From the NCBI RefSeq assembly GCF_001039355.2, contig NW_019775180.1, forward strand, positions 602,072 through 666,071: a stretch of 64,000 bases of DNA, given 5' to 3'. The position numbers were made by a program, and so were the translations under genes. Positions 36,098 to 49,616 of this stretch are shown here, in pieces. Numbering within the stretch: the first letter of the stretch is position 1; each line of letters starts with the position of its first letter. The notes beneath the pieces were generated by a model that was not told the origin of the DNA, did no database searches, and saw nothing but the letters and a program-made list of their open reading frames with translations. The stretch comes from Lingula anatina. Its lineage: Eukaryota > Brachiopoda > Lingulata > Lingulida > Lingulidae.

Positions 36098-36841
36098 ATG
36101 CTGAAAACTTTCACTAGTAAAGTTGGATATTTTAGTTCAGTGGCGTTACAGTGCAGATTTGTGAACACCCCTACAAGGTATGGCAGGTTACTTGAGAGAC
36201 ATTCCACAAATTTTGGTATTGATTTCCAATCAAGAGCCTTGTTGTGCCCAAATCGGAAACTGTTCTCAAGAACTTTAACAACTGCGCCGAAGGACCGGAC
36301 AAATGCCCAGCAATGCAACCATTTCTGTTCGTCTCAACCAGCAAACAAGGACTTGTTGCAGGGACCTGTTGTTTATGAAGGCAACCTCAATGCATTTGTT
36401 AGGGGTGTTAAAGTGTTCTCCCTAAGCACCAGCTGTATCACTCTTTCACTTCAACCATTTATTCTCATGAGAGCAAGTGAATTGCCAGTTTCATTGCTTG
36501 TTGGTGGGGAAGTTTTTGCAGCATTGTTCTTTTTGACACCAGTTTTAATTCACTGGGCAACCAAAGGATATATTTTTAAACTGCATTTTAATGAGGATAA
36601 AAAACTTTTTACAGCAGTTCACAAGTCATTTTTCATGAGAGAAAAGAAAACTCAGTTTAAGGCAGAAGAAATGGCAATTCCAGATGTACCTGGACCTTTT
36701 TCTACAGTCAAAATTAAGGATAAAAACTATTTTATTATCTTAGAAAATGATGCATTTGATGATCAAAAGGCTTTTATGCATCTGATGCAGTATGATAAGC
36801 CATTTAAAATGCCCTCGGAACAAGAATCTGGAAAAAATTAA
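36098..36841 (+). CDS. TMEM70: TMEM70 homologue, mitochondrial assembly factor
   Basis: 247 residues, close to the ~260 of human TMEM70. It is a mitochondrial inner-membrane protein needed to assemble the ATP synthase c-ring and also linked to complex I assembly. The N-terminal ~85 residues are rich in Arg, Ser and Thr, fitting a matrix-targeting peptide. The conserved core starts at VYEGNLNAFVRGVKVFSLST, with two membrane segments (around VFSLSTSCITLSLQPFILM and LLVGGEVFAALFFLTPVLI) joined by a short turn, then HWATKGYIFKL and, near the C-terminus, HLMQYDKPF; all are family hallmarks. The frame is open upstream, but ttttctcatttcag ending at 36087 is a strong acceptor. ATG at 36098 is therefore taken as the start, with an upstream non-coding exon inferred. 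It is convergent with the TBC1D2 gene. Confidence 0.9.
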   Translation: MLKTFTSKVGYFSSVALQCRFVNTPTRYGRLLERHSTNFGIDFQSRALLCPNRKLFSRTLTTAPKDRTNAQQCNHFCSSQPANKDLLQGPVVYEGNLNAFVRGVKVFSLSTSCITLSLQPFILMRASELPVSLLVGGEVFAALFFLTPVLIHWATKGYIFKLHFNEDKKLFTAVHKSFFMREKKTQFKAEEMAIPDVPGPFSTVKIKDKNYFIILENDAFDDQKAFMHLMQYDKPFKMPSEQESGKN

Positions 36842-37096
36842 GGATGATAATGCCATTGCCTATTTGGCTATTGCTGTTAACTTTTTGAAATGATGTCCAA
36901 TAAGTGCTCAACACTAGCTTCTGACTAATATTAGTAAACACACTAATGACTTGAAACATGGTCACTATTTAAGGTATTTGAAGCAGTCTTTACTACAGTT
37001 GTCATTTATCGATGATTCATCAGTCTAAAAAAATCTATATAACAGGCCCATCTTTATGACAGGAGTACTGATAGAATGTTCTTCATGCATAATGAT

Positions 37097-37102
37097 AATA
37101 AA
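37097..37102 (+). terminator. Poly(A) signal of TMEM70
   Basis: AATAAA about 255 bases after the stop codon. A second AATAAA occurs near 37157. Confidence 0.6.
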
Positions 37103-37801
37103 CAAAGCCAAATATTATTTTTGTTTTATTATTTGTTGTTATACTTGAGGTTTCTAAATAAAAAAAGTTAACTATATTTATGAAGCCTTGTGTACATTTC
37201 CTTTTTTAAAACTTAAAAAGCTTGAAAATGCTGCTGCAGGCACAAACGGGTGTTCTGGTATGCACATGATGATATGTTAAATCACAACTTCATACTGTTA
37301 CAACAGAACTTCTTACTGAGTAATGAAAAATTGGCACTTTGAAAGACCATATCTGTTGCCATTTTCTCTTAACAACTCCCAACCATGTATTCAAAGTTCA
37401 GGTTTGATAATTGTTGTCTGTTTATTTGTGGCCGATTTACAGCAGTTTAATGATAGTGTTCCCTAGTGCATTCTTTTTCAGTATCTGGGAGGAGCACTTT
37501 AATAAGATTGTCACTTTGGTGTGAAATATAGTCCTATTGAGAAGGCCGTGGGTATTATTAGGACACATAAATGAATATCAGATCAGACCGATATTTGGAA
37601 ATCAATGCTATCACTTTAAATTGATTGTTCTAGTTTGCTTGAAGTCTGTGCAGCTGTGATTGCATTGTTTTATCATTAACTATAGTCCTTAGCCACATAA
37701 AATGACTGCTGTTCCCCATGTTGATTGTAAAATTGTCAATACACTAAATTCTTGTGATTGTGTTGTGTAATTTTTTTCCATCTCATGTTGAAGACTGTCC
37801 A

Positions 37802-40800
37802 CTACAGATCATCATCACTTGAGAACTCCATAAGATCTGTTTGATCTTTCTTTTCACGAATTTCACCTCTCAAGGCATCCAGTTCCTCAAGTTCAAGCTA
37901 GAATGAGAAAGGATAATAGCTGACTGAAATTACTTTTTTGTGCTCATTGAAACAGGCCAAATAAAGTATTTCAATCTATGCAGTCATTAAAGAGAAAATG
38001 TTATAAATATGTCACCATTTTACAGAATATTTGGGCCTGCTTCCTTATACGTTTCCAGACTCGATGTATATAAAATTTCTTTCAATGAGATACAATATTT
38101 TTTAGATCTAAAATGGAATGTTGGTTATGTTAATATGAATCTTTACATGATATTCAAAATTCTCAAACTAACTGACCTGAACTTGTGGAAGATGGAAAGC
38201 TCTTCTTTGCTTGACAAATTTCATAGGGAATGGATTCAATTCTGTGAATGCTATCTGCAAAGGACAAAAACTACCAGATTGAAAGTTACATTTATTCAAT
38301 ATACAGTTGAATACGGTAAATATTCCAAATTTAAAAAAAAAAAAAAATAGTAATGAACATTACATATATTCTTGGAAGTTTTAGTCTCATCAATCCATCC
38401 AGTATATCAGAATATCCTTACCTGGGATAATCTCCCAACGTCAAAAATTTTTTCACCCAAAGTCCTCAAATAATTATTTAAAGAAATCATATCCCTTTGC
38501 TTCAAAATGTCTTCTTCTTTAAACTTGAGAAAAGCCAGACAGAAGCGGAACAGCACCTAAAGCAAAATAAAATTGATATAATTAGATTTTAAACACAATA
38601 GAACATAACAACGGAGAAACAAAGAATCACGTTGCAACATGTCCATTACAAAGAAAAACATGCTAACTGCTGCTGAATTAAAATCATTATCTTAGCATAG
38701 ATATCAAAATATACTGTACAACATGGTTACGTTTCTTTTAAAATACAAACCTTGTTTCCCTCTAATAGAAAACTGTCCCATATCCTCAGGGTGGTTTCTG
38801 GGGGAACATTGTCAACAAAAAGGGTCAAAAACCAATTAAATGTGAATAAGGAAATGTCAAGCTCATTTTTTTCAAAGTGTGCATTGATTCTGGGGAGTTT
38901 TTCTGCTATCAAATCCTTAACAACCCTCTGAAAGAAAAACAAAAAATAATAGCATACACTTGAAAAAGAAAATTAATCTGCTAAACTGAGTATTCAAGAC
39001 ACAGTTATTAGGTTATGAACTATCAAATGACATAAAGAAAATAACATAATCATTAAAACTGTCAAAATGCAACCTGCTACCAATATCATATCATAGTGAA
39101 AAATTAAAATAGTAGTTTATTTATTGTTATAGATTGTTCAAATTGGAATTCTTACTTGATCAGCCTGTGCTGCCATCATAGTTTTTCCAAAATAATCTGG
39201 AGGCATGATATAATCCATAATCCCAACTAAACACCAAAATGCCTCTTCCTCTGGAAGAAAGAGCATGGCCCATGCTGCCAGTCTGTTCATACCCTGTAAA
39301 TAGAAAGATCAGTATGAGTTCAAAACTCAAAATATCCAAAATTTCATCTGGCGAGGTTCAGTTGAAGGGTTACAAATATGACTTGCATTTTCACTTTACA
39401 TGCTGTAAATAAATGGGTTTGGCAAGCTGAAATTCGAGACTAGTTTCAAGCAATCACTGAAACTCAGGATACACATGAATTTGCTAGGTAGTAGGTAACT
39501 AGTAGGTAACATGCTTTGGGTATCAGAATATCTCTAAAGAAAAGGGGATAATTTAGGACAATGAAACTCCCATATATTGTCCCTGAATCTTTTATAAATC
39601 ATATATTAATATAAAAGGACATACACCTGAAAATCCGAACCCACAAAACAAATGCATACTAACCTGGCAATATCCAACACATGGGTTGTGTCTACTGTAA
39701 GCAAGAAGTACACGACGTAGCTTGGGAATGCCGTCAGAATTTAGGCTCTCATAATGCTTGTTGTTTGGTAATGTTCTGAGGAGATCTAATTCAATCTAAA
39801 GTAAAGATATAAAAAAACATGTCTGTTTTAGTTTTTGTAATACAACAAACAGTTGTTACACACAATATGTCATATGAATTTATATATCTACAACAAATGA
39901 AGACATCTTAAGTGAACACAGTTCCAGTTATTTACAGTTAGTTATTTTATATTACTAAAATAAGTCTTAGACCCCATTCCCATTCCCATACCTAGATTCA
40001 TCTAGCAGGGATCAAAACATCTCCGAGAGGATTCTCCCTAAATTGCCTTGGATGTCTGGCATGCCTACTGAAGCTGCTAAATGATATTTAATAACCCTCT
40101 AACAGCTTCAGTAGGCTTGACAGACATCACAGCTGCTTAAGCTGAATGCAATTAACCAAAAAAACCTTAAGATGGGTTGATCCTGCTAGATTGAATTAGG
40201 TATGGGAACGGGTCTAAGTAAAGTGAAATTACAGAATTAGCATCCTTTTAGCAGAATTTTACTAGATAATTTACACTATAATGAAAATCAAAATTCAGTT
40301 TTGATGAAATGTACAAACACATTGGAATTTTAATTACCTGTTTAGCAGCAGGATTTGCCCTATTGTTACTAGTTTTCACTTTAGAAGAGAGAAGATTTTG
40401 GTAGTATCCACAGCCCAGTCTGTCTCTCAGTTTGCTGATTCTAAAACCTATGCAGCTGAAATGAGAAAGTAAATAACTTATTAGAAAAACATGAAAGAAT
40501 CACAAATGATGGTTACCTATCTGGAAACTGATATTCAGAGAATTATATTTGAAGAACTGTAGTGGAATCTCTAATGACTGTTGATGGGAAATATAAAATT
40601 ATTGGCAAACAAATCACATGAATTTAAACTTTTAAAAGAATATCTGTTTAAGTCAATAATCTTCATCAAATAATCTATATTATATCCAGTACTCTTAATT
40701 CCAATGGTATAAAACACTACCCATGTCCACATAAAATTTTCCAAAATCCTTACATTCTCCAAACTTTCTCTCTGAACTGTGGTGGTATTCCTCCTCTAAC

Positions 40801-41760
40801 CAATGACTTCAGTTCTGAGGCACGACGAGGGTCTCTGGATTTCTCTAAAGCAACCACAAAGTTCTCCCATTTTACATTCTTGGAGATGTGATTTTCTTCT
40901 TCCTAAAAGGCAAATTATGTTTAATCTCAATCCCCCAAGAGAACCATGTTATGACACAATTAACAACATATCAATATGCAAAGAATAAAAAGATTATAAT
41001 GCATCAAATATATACCATCCAAGATGTGTATTTCAATAATAAAAATGTCCAATACTGCTTTCCAATATCAAAATTTTTGCATCTAGCAAAACTTACATTT
41101 TCCTCATGAAAAAAATGGCAAAATAAAATATTCCAAGGCTACAATGAATTCAATGTAAAAACCAAACTGTCCCATTTTCATCTTATAAGACTCATACTTG
41201 CCTTTGCCTTGTCAGCCAGCTGGTCTGATTTCTGTTGTAACAGTTTGGCATGACTGACCAAAAAGTCTTCCTCATCTACCTGAGACAGTGGCTGTTTGTA
41301 GAAACCAAATCTATCACAGTCTGAATGGTAGCTATGATAATAATGAAAATGAAGACTATTATTTGTCAGTCATAATTCCTCCTTTTTGTAAGGTAGGTGT
41401 TAGCAGTAAATAGCAGAAAAAAGATTTTTCTCAAATACTTAATTGAAAATAAAAATTAACTTGAAATGAGTTTTTGCATATTCACCACATGCAGCTGCAC
41501 CTGAACTTTTTGCTGTACATACTTTCCTGATGCAGTATAAGATCTCTCTACTCGCTCCACCACTTCTGACTCCATGGCATCCTCCAGTAGTCTATTTACT
41601 AGTTCTTGACTCTGATCTTCATCTGAAATATGTCAAATTATGACATAAGCTTTCCATGAAGCTTGGATCCTTGGTACATGTAAATGACATACGTTATTAG
41701 GGCACAAGACAAACTGCATGAATCGATTTAAAAAATGAAGGCACTGTTTAAAATTATTTA

Positions 41761-41805
<45 letters not shown>

Positions 41806-42363
41806 CGCGTGCGCGCATACATGCCTGTGTGTTATATTTAACTAGAGGATCAGAGAGGCGATACCGCCTCCGAATATTGTACCACCAGCTGGAGCAAGCG
41901 CATTCGTATAAACCCCCACATATACAAAATAAGGAACACAGCCACCAGTCTTGTGCTTGACAAGCTGTAAAAATGCAATCAACAAGAATTTTCAAAATAT
42001 GCAAAAAATATATATATTACTAAAAATGGTACAATCAAAGTTAAGTTCATCGTAAGGTAGGTCAAAGGTCAATTCCAAGGTCACAGTAAATTTCCAGTAT
42101 ATGACTTCCTATTCAACTTCAATAGTAACTATGGGCCTATCTCTGCCAGGTTTGGAGTTAAAAGAGAAAGAAATTAGCAGAGTTCAGTTCATGATAATAA
42201 GTAGGTCAAAGGTCAATTTCAAGGTCACACTNNNNNNNNNNNNNNNNNNNNNNNNNNNNNNNNNAATTATACCTTTCCTTGGTCCTTTCATTTCATTGAG
42301 GAGAATGAAAAATTTGCTTTCCAGTTGAAAGTATTTAGCCTCCAGTTCTGTGCATTTCCTATT

Positions 42364-42408
<45 letters not shown>

Positions 42409-44992
42409 ACACATTGATCTGGTTTTAAATATTCAATTGCAGTTTTTAAATGCCCTAATGTAATTTTTACATCATTTCTAAAAAGTCATACAAACTTCAC
42501 TTCACCATGCTATGCTTATGCAAAAATAAACCTTACGCATTCCAAGAGTTCTCTCTCTCATTGACGTCTTTCCTCAATTGGTTGAGCTCTAGGATTTCTT
42601 TATTAAGAAATCTATTCTGGATTTCAAAAGCTGCACATTTGTCCTAAAATGTGAAGGAAATTAGACTTAGTTATCAGAATAGATAAAAATAAATTTGCAA
42701 TAACAATTAGTTACCAGTTATTTAATATCTGTAAGACAATCTTGCTAGTTTGAAAATATCATGCTCCTTGAAAGTTGTACCAAATATTTAAATGTTAATA
42801 TACTGGGAGATATCCAGGTTAGAACGGCTACTCATAGTCCATATTATACTAGATTTAAAATTGCAAGTAAGACAGAAATGTGCATATATTTATAGCTAAA
42901 AGTGTGGCACATCACAACATTCATCAGTACTAAAACAAGTATACCTTAAGCTCATCCAACTCCTGAGCATGAGGCATTCTCTGCAGAGTTGTATTGGTGC
43001 TGCTATTTGTTGCAGGAGGTTTTGTATTCTTCTGTAACTGACCTTCCAGCTCATAAATCTGATCAGTGAGGGCCATCACAACTTGGTCTTTGGCCATTAT
43101 CATTTCTTCACAAACTGTTATTTTATCTTTTAGGCTTTGGACTTCACAAACCAGAGACCTGAAACCAAAGTATATTTGCCATGTAGCCACATTTCATTTC
43201 AATGCATGATTCCTTTGTTCAATCAAGAAAATTGATATAAAATACTGAAATATCCCAACAGAAAGCACCCCCAGTACACATAACAGTTTATGTAATAACC
43301 CCACAGGAAACCATTAAACAAATTGCCAAAAATACCTCATTCGGTCTGTTGTTAATGCTTTCTCTTCATGAGTTGCTTCAAGTAAGTATTCTAGGTCTAC
43401 AAGTTGTTTATCCTTTTCTTTAATGATGTTAAACATATCTGCATCTGTCTTGGCTATCATGACAGCCTCTCTGAAATGAAGAGCATATATCTCCATCTCT
43501 GTATTTATCTATGTATCTATGTATGAACTATGTACAAACTAAGAAGAAAAAACTTAGCTTTCTCACAACTTTTATGTCAAGGGCAAAACTCTGTCAAAAC
43601 CCATTAAAACTCACTTATTACGTAACACTCATTTCTCAAAAACAAAACCCATAAGCTAGAGAGTGCCATATCTACTGGTATCTAGCAAGACGGAGAATAC
43701 CAAAAAGTACCTTGAGGCTTCACTTTTTGTAAGGGAGACCATTTGTTTTTGCATAAGTTTAACAAGTTCTCTGTTTGCTACAAGTTCCTCTTCCACAGTC
43801 TGAACTTCATCTTTCAGGTGGACAACATACTGTTGAAGCTTTTGTTTAAAATGTGAAATACAAATAAAAAAGAAAGTGTGGAAAATAGAGAAATAAAGTC
43901 ATTTGAAAAAGTATGTCTGCATGAGACTAAAATTAAAAGAGAAAATAAAAACAGAGAAAATAAATTCCAAAATTACTAAAAGCAGTTATGATGTATATTA
44001 TGTAAACTTTACTGCACTTCAGTAACATATATGCTTCTAGTCTTTTATGCAAAAACATATAATATAATGCAATTATTTATGTAGAATGCTCACCTGCTTG
44101 CATTTTTGGCAAGTGACTTCTTGACTCACAATCTTAGGTTCAGAAATTTCTCCACATACAACATCATCAGTGGCATTTGTCCAAAATTTACTAGTTGGAC
44201 GGGGTGCAAACATTCTCTTCAAGCTTGCACTTTTATTCATCTTTTGTTGAGGTGGTTTTAGCTGTGAAGCAGCAGCTTCATCCCCTATGGCCACTGCTGA
44301 TTGTTCTGTGCTAGGGGAATGCATGGGGCTTGTGCCCGAGTCTGGAATACAATAATAATACTGCACTTGTATTGATGAGCTTGGAATAGAATAGCACTAG
44401 TACTAGTACACATAATATAGTATAACATAGTATTACATATATATATAGAGAAGTACATTTATTGCACATCTGTTTGTGAAGATTCAAGTAAAAAGAGAAG
44501 TGTTAGAAATCATACACATAACGTCAGTCTCAGACTGGTAAGTTTGATACATAGTCTCTGCATAACAGGGAGCATTGTTATGAGAAAATTTATGAGGTTT
44601 ATTTACAGCGTATCACTTCTAAACCACGAGATAGCTTTCTTTTTCTTATAAAACCAAACTGAAGAAAAAAACTTCATCAGTCCTTGTCAATAACTTTAAT
44701 AAGACAGGCAAAAATTATGAATTGACATGCATGCCAAAGATACAGCCATGGGCCATATTGAGAAATACTCCATGAAATGAATTTGGATTTTTCTCCACCT
44801 TTCCCTCAGTGCCCAATTTGAAGTTCAAAGAATTAAATCATTCAAAATATTGTTTTTAAATGTATTCTACAGATCAGCATTGTAGATGTTTATTTTGTAT
44901 TTCCACTACATTTTAGCACATTTAAAAATGCAATATTTATTATATCAATTTCAAACTTGACTTGTTTCACCTTGCCATAAAAATCCCCTCTT

Positions 44993-45060
<68 letters not shown>

Positions 45061-48000
45061 CATTCAATAAATTCTTGAAAGTTTATTTGATAATATTATT
45101 AAAATCACACAAACACTAAGGACAAAACTTGCATATTTGAAAACCTTTTTGTTTTCAAGATAATCAAACAGTACATAAAATTTTGACATTTTACCATATT
45201 ATTTGAAGTTCACAGCCACTACTAACAAACAAACCTTGCATATTTGAAAGCCTTCGAGTCTTCAGAGATGCCATACTGTTCATAATTTCTGTCTTGAGAT
45301 TCCTGATCGACCAGTTTGTGAAGCCAGTGTTGGAATCACCACCCATGTAACTGTGCTCACCAACCTTCCCAACAGGAATGTCTACTGGGCTTAGTATGGC
45401 AGGCACATCCTGGTCTTCTCCGGCCTCACTGGTCTGACTGCGATTGGACTGAAAAATGATAAATAAATGAACTTCATCATATGTTTCTAATAATTTTTTC
45501 AACACTCTCCCTCTTTCTCTCTCAATACACTGATAGAGAGCTTGATGAGTTTAGTACACATACATGGTTTCTGGGGTTGGCTTAACACATCAAATTAAAA
45601 AATATATCATAAGACCCAACTTTTGCACCCTGAGCTTCAGAGATAACTTGACACTAACCTCTTCACAATAGCCTATCTTCATCGTGTCAAGTTACCTCTG
45701 ACGAAAATAGTTTGACCTAGTTTATATAAGCCAATCGAATCCAAGTTTCAAAATTTTTGACCAAAGTTTGGTGAAAACGCTGATTGGTTGACTGTCAATC
45801 GGTAATCCTCGGCTGATTCCGCAAGCTCCATACTAACAACAAAGTTATTTGTCGAGTGCGGAGACATCCGAGTAGTTCCGAGTGCATAACCGTACACAAA
45901 GAAAGCATGGCGTCTCCTACGAGTAACTACATAAAATAACGTGTTATCTCTTGATTCTTTGCAAAATATGAGTATCAGAATTGAAACCAGAGCAGTTTGA
46001 GGCCCTGCATCATTATCTACTGAGGGATGATGTATTTTGCGTGCTGCCCACAGGTTACGGCAAGTCCCTGATATTCAGCCTTATCTTTGATTGGTCCGGA
46101 TTTGAACAAAGCGCGCTTTGACTCGTTCGCGTTCATTGGCTAGATCGTTCAATGAGTCATTGAGTGCGGGCTTTAAATTTGATTGGCGGGCGGCGGGGGC
46201 AATCGAATGTGGTCAGAGGTAACTTGACACGATGAAGATAGGCTATTGTGAAGAGGTTAGTGTCAAGTTATCTCTGAAGCTCAGGGTGAACTTTTGAGGT
46301 TTTCAAAGCAATGTAAAAGACAAAAAAGACTTAATACATTTGTTTGTTCTATCTACACAGTAACTATAAAAATACAAAAATGATGTCAGTTTTGTCCCTT
46401 TTTTTCAAGAGGGTAAAAGAGAAAACAATATGACCACATCACTTTTACTTGTTTGGTAGCATGAGCATGTATTATTAGCTCATTTAGGAGCCAAGTAAAA
46501 AAAATAACACGCTTTTTCATTTATGACTATACTGACAATGACTAAGAGTTTTAAAGGACAAATATCTAAGTTATTCTTCATACCTTATGAATTTGAAGTG
46601 TCTTTTTCTTGCTAAACTCCCTTCTCTTTTTCTGGAGTTCCTGTAACCAATAGAGCATTGTCTGTTTGTCTTGGGCTCCTATGTCATATGTTTTATGTGG
46701 TGTGCTGCAAAATAAATAAATGAACAAATATAATAATAAAGTAAGAAATACATAAACAAATATAATAATTCCAATATAAGCAAATACATAAATAATGATA
46801 AAAAAATAAATGTGAATAGAAATGATATACTTGTTTATATGCACTGTAAATTAGTGTAAGGATAAATGGAAATGAAGATTTTGTATGGTTAACATGACTT
46901 ACAATTCAGTCATACAATATTTATGGCAATTGAATGAAATAAATGTGTGTATTGTCTATATCACAATGCAAGCTTGTCTTATCATTCTCATTGAAATCTC
47001 TCAGATTTTAAATTGGCCATGGGATAATTAATAATTAACCTTAGACAAATTTTGATGAAACAATCTTTAAAACATTTTCAGTACTAGCAGATATACTGGG
47101 GGAAAAAAGAGATTGTCATTTGCAACTGATCTTAAGATAATCTATTAACTTCTAATTTTTACAATTATCCAAACAGATTGTGACATCTGAGCAAGAAGTT
47201 GTAACTTACAACTTCTTGATCTGACTTATGACTTCTTGATGCAAAATCTCCAGTTCATTTAGCATTGCAGATTAGTCAGAGGGACAGTTGAACGGATAAC
47301 ATGTCATGACTTCCCACATAGCATAAAGCATATTTAAGTGGTAAAGACTTTTAAAATTAAAATATAACAATGGGCAGTTCACTTTAACAGTCATTTTCCT
47401 CATCATATAACAGAACTAGCAGTCAATAAAAGACATTTTGTCACAAAGTTAGAACAAAAATACAAAACGCCCGAGTCCTACATCCCTTAAATTCTGACTG
47501 TGAACTTTGCCTCCAACTGTGTCATTCACATGATTTCCCCTCTCAGTAACACCCTCTCTCCTAAGAAAAACTTCATGACACTTGAATTTACAGAGAGGAG
47601 AAAAAAATTACCGTGGAATGCTCTTTTCAGAGTAAAAAAGACTAATACAAGGTATAAAAACCAAAAGACTTGATCAAGCTATATGTGAATATTATATACT
47701 AAGAGGACCTCTGAACAGAAACAGTGCATATTATATGCTGTCTTAGCATATGTCAATCTTAGTAAATGATCTTGTTCATACTCTTGTCGTTGTGCTGACT
47801 GCTAGATTATATTATACCTACTGCTAGTTAATGGTGGTCAGGCCAAAAGTACTATCATGATACTAAGTTGTTTCTCAAGATGACACAGGGTTCATGTCCC
47901 CTCCAAGCTACTATCAAAATGTTTTAGCACACAAATTTTCCTTCACCTTTGAATTTCTTCGCCTGTCAAGTTTTCAGCTCTGTGGGTATCTGTTATATAC

Positions 48001-48511
48001 ATTGGATGTGATGACACAAGCCCCATTGCTTGGCAATGGCAAGTCATATCCTCAGTTATAATATGCAGTCTCATGACAAACTGCAAGTTGTAGTTCTGTC
48101 ATTTAGAGATATTAAGTCAAATAATGTAACCATAGTGGAAATCACATGACTTAAACAAGACTTTCTCAATAAACTAAGAGCTACCTGAAATGTTAGATTA
48201 CTACTCAGATGACCCTACTGAACTACTGCTCAGATGACCTAGCTGGACTATGAGTTGCAGCTTGTCAGTTGTGACTCTATTGGAGTGTGCACACTGGTCT
48301 GATAGACAACACTTTAAGTAGATAGCCATGGACAGACAGCCTCTAGCCAGTTACCTGTGATAAGAAAGATGCTAACACTGTTGTATGCCTGTGTGACAAG
48401 AATAATGACCTTACAACATGGGTTATAAGTGGACCAAAAGGGATGTCACCCATCTCTGGAAGCCTTAATTATACAATACAGTTATCATTGTAGCATGGTG
48501 GGTGGGTGGGT

Positions 48512-48574
<63 letters not shown>

Positions 48575-49300
48575 TAGTTCAAGCCATGTTGACTTGCTTC
48601 CAAGATGACTTTGCCCTATGTGACAGAAAAGATAGCCAGGTATTGGTCTTGACTTGCACATATTTGATCACATAAACAGTTGGTAAAATAAAAAAAATAT
48701 GATATCCATAACACCAGATAGCCTTAAATTGCTTTGTGGTTTCAACAATAAGATGAGCTGCCCAACCTTGCTCATGAATATGGTTTGAAATGAGTAAAAG
48801 GGAAAAATGCATATATCAACAGAAGAAAAAGGCAGAGCTAGAATGTCTTGTACACAAACAAAACATGTTTACCTAATCTGAAACACTGCAGGCTTTTGAG
48901 GATCTGCGTTCATCGAGAAAGATGCAGCAGAGACATCTATCTCTCCTAACGGAAGAATGTCCTGCGGGGTGCGATAGTAATAAAGTTTACATGCATCTTC
49001 ACTGTAAACAAACCAACGCGTTTTGTGACCTTTGCCAGGTCCTCGTGATCCCTTATTTAAATAACCACACAGTTTGTCGTCAAAACAAGGCGCCACTTCT
49101 TTGATATCTTCCATGAATCGTGTATCCATTCCTTTGCCTTTTCTCTGGGCAGGGGCTGCGGCTGCCTTCTTCAAGTTTTTGCCACCCGTCTCATAAGCGA
49201 CATCAGTACTAGTATCTCCTACTCCAATGCTGGGAGAGGTATCAAAGTCCACCAACAACCCGTCCCTCTTTCGCCCAGATTGCACGAGTTTTTCTGTCAT
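37802..49300 (-). CDS. TBC1D2: TBC1D2-type Rab GTPase-activating protein, complete
   Basis: Nineteen coding exons: 48873-49300, 46584-46704, 45235-45448, 44094-44341, 43711-43838, 43336-43470, 42945-43158, 42537-42643, 42273-42358, 41523-41622, 41202-41331, 40754-40902, 40338-40455, 39664-39795, 39156-39293, 38751-38927, 38422-38556, 38177-38254 and 37802-37897. Together they give 2934 nt, 977 residues, with every phase matching; the human paralogues are ~930-960. A PH domain spans residues ~76-178 (LCGYLNKGS to MLYWLQELQ), coiled coils ~310-600, and the TBC domain ~674-895. The dual catalytic fingers are visible: IELDLLR (Arg) at ~727 and GYCQ (Gln) at 767-770. The family inactivates Rab7 (Rab5 in worms) on endosomes. 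The choice between TBC1D2 and TBC1D2B cannot be made; invertebrates usually have one. Confidence 0.95.
39970..40214. mobile_element. 245-bp MITE in TBC1D2 intron
   Basis: Inverted ends GACCCCATTCCCA / TATGGGAACGGGTC are flanked by TA on each side (39968-39969 and 40215-40216). Inner arms contain agcttcagtaggc and its inverse. TA duplication suggests Tc1/mariner-type mobilisation, but TTA/TAA on the two sides leaves a Harbinger-type possibility. Confidence 0.7.
41761..41806. repeat. (CT)n(GT)n microsatellite in intron
   Basis: A CT-dinucleotide run passes directly into a GT run. Located in the intron between exons 41523-41622 and 42273-42358. Confidence 0.9.
42232..42264. other. Assembly gap (33 N) in TBC1D2 intron
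   Basis: It lies 8 bases from a splice donor (42271-42272) but does not touch coding sequence. Confidence 0.99.
42362..42411. repeat. (AAAT)n microsatellite
   Basis: About a dozen AAAT/AATA units immediately upstream (minus strand) of an exon acceptor at 42359-42360. Confidence 0.9.
44996..45058. repeat. (TAA)n microsatellite
   Basis: About twenty consecutive ATA units in a TBC1D2 intron. Confidence 0.95.
45626..46288. mobile_element. 663-bp hAT-like element carrying a RecQ-like helicase fragment
   Basis: Perfect 77-bp terminal inverted repeats (45626-45702 and 46212-46288, starting CACCCTGAGCTTCAGAG) are flanked by the 8-bp direct repeat AACTTTTG (45618-45625 and 46289-46296). Eight-base duplications point to hAT or P-type transposition. 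Perfect arms and duplication indicate a recent insertion. The interior encodes no transposase but holds a helicase-derived segment. It sits in a TBC1D2 intron between exons 45235-45448 and 46584-46704, so it does not touch coding sequence. Confidence 0.9.
45972..46121 (+). pseudogene. RecQ-like helicase N-terminal fragment inside transposon
   Basis: A 49-codon frame reads LKPEQFEALHHYL, a motif-0-like start, followed by DDVFCVLPTGYGKSLIFSL, which contains the Walker A box of superfamily 2 helicases of the RecQ type. It then runs out. An acceptor-like tatgagtatcag precedes it and an ATG (atggcgtctcc) lies at 45908, so the element may hold the first exons and first intron of a captured helicase gene. 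Only a fragment is present and no helicase could be made. Confidence 0.7.
48496..48575. repeat. (GGGT)n(TG)n microsatellite
   Basis: A ggtg/gggt run leads into a long TG run. The matching site in the second block (52375-52454) is a pure TG run of different length. Confidence 0.95.
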
Positions 49301-49616
49301 AATTATCTGTTGTTATATCATAAAACAAACCAGTCTTATCGCTCTTGTATACTTTACTTATCAAACTGCAACTTCACTTCCGCATCTTGTGTTCCTCCTC
49401 CTCACATTGGGTAAGTTTTCAATGTAAACTTACAAAAACAGAAGTCTTTGTTTCTATTTAAATCTAGGAGGAAAAGTAAGGTTGAGGATATTGATCGTTT
49501 TCTATCATAATTAAATAAAGTTCATGAATAAACAACATTGCTATTTTATTTTGCTTTTTCGAGTAGAGTGTTAATTGAAGCTAGCATTTTTGTGTCTTTG
49601 TTTATGGACCACTTAC

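Noticed and set aside
41633-42004. 123-residue frame with His-Thr and Arg-Glu runs
   Set aside because: Translation of the CT/GT microsatellite inside a TBC1D2 intron.
48922-49427. Plus-strand frames over TBC1D2 exon 1 (and the same at 52980-53485)
   Set aside because: Antisense shadows of a conserved PH-domain exon.
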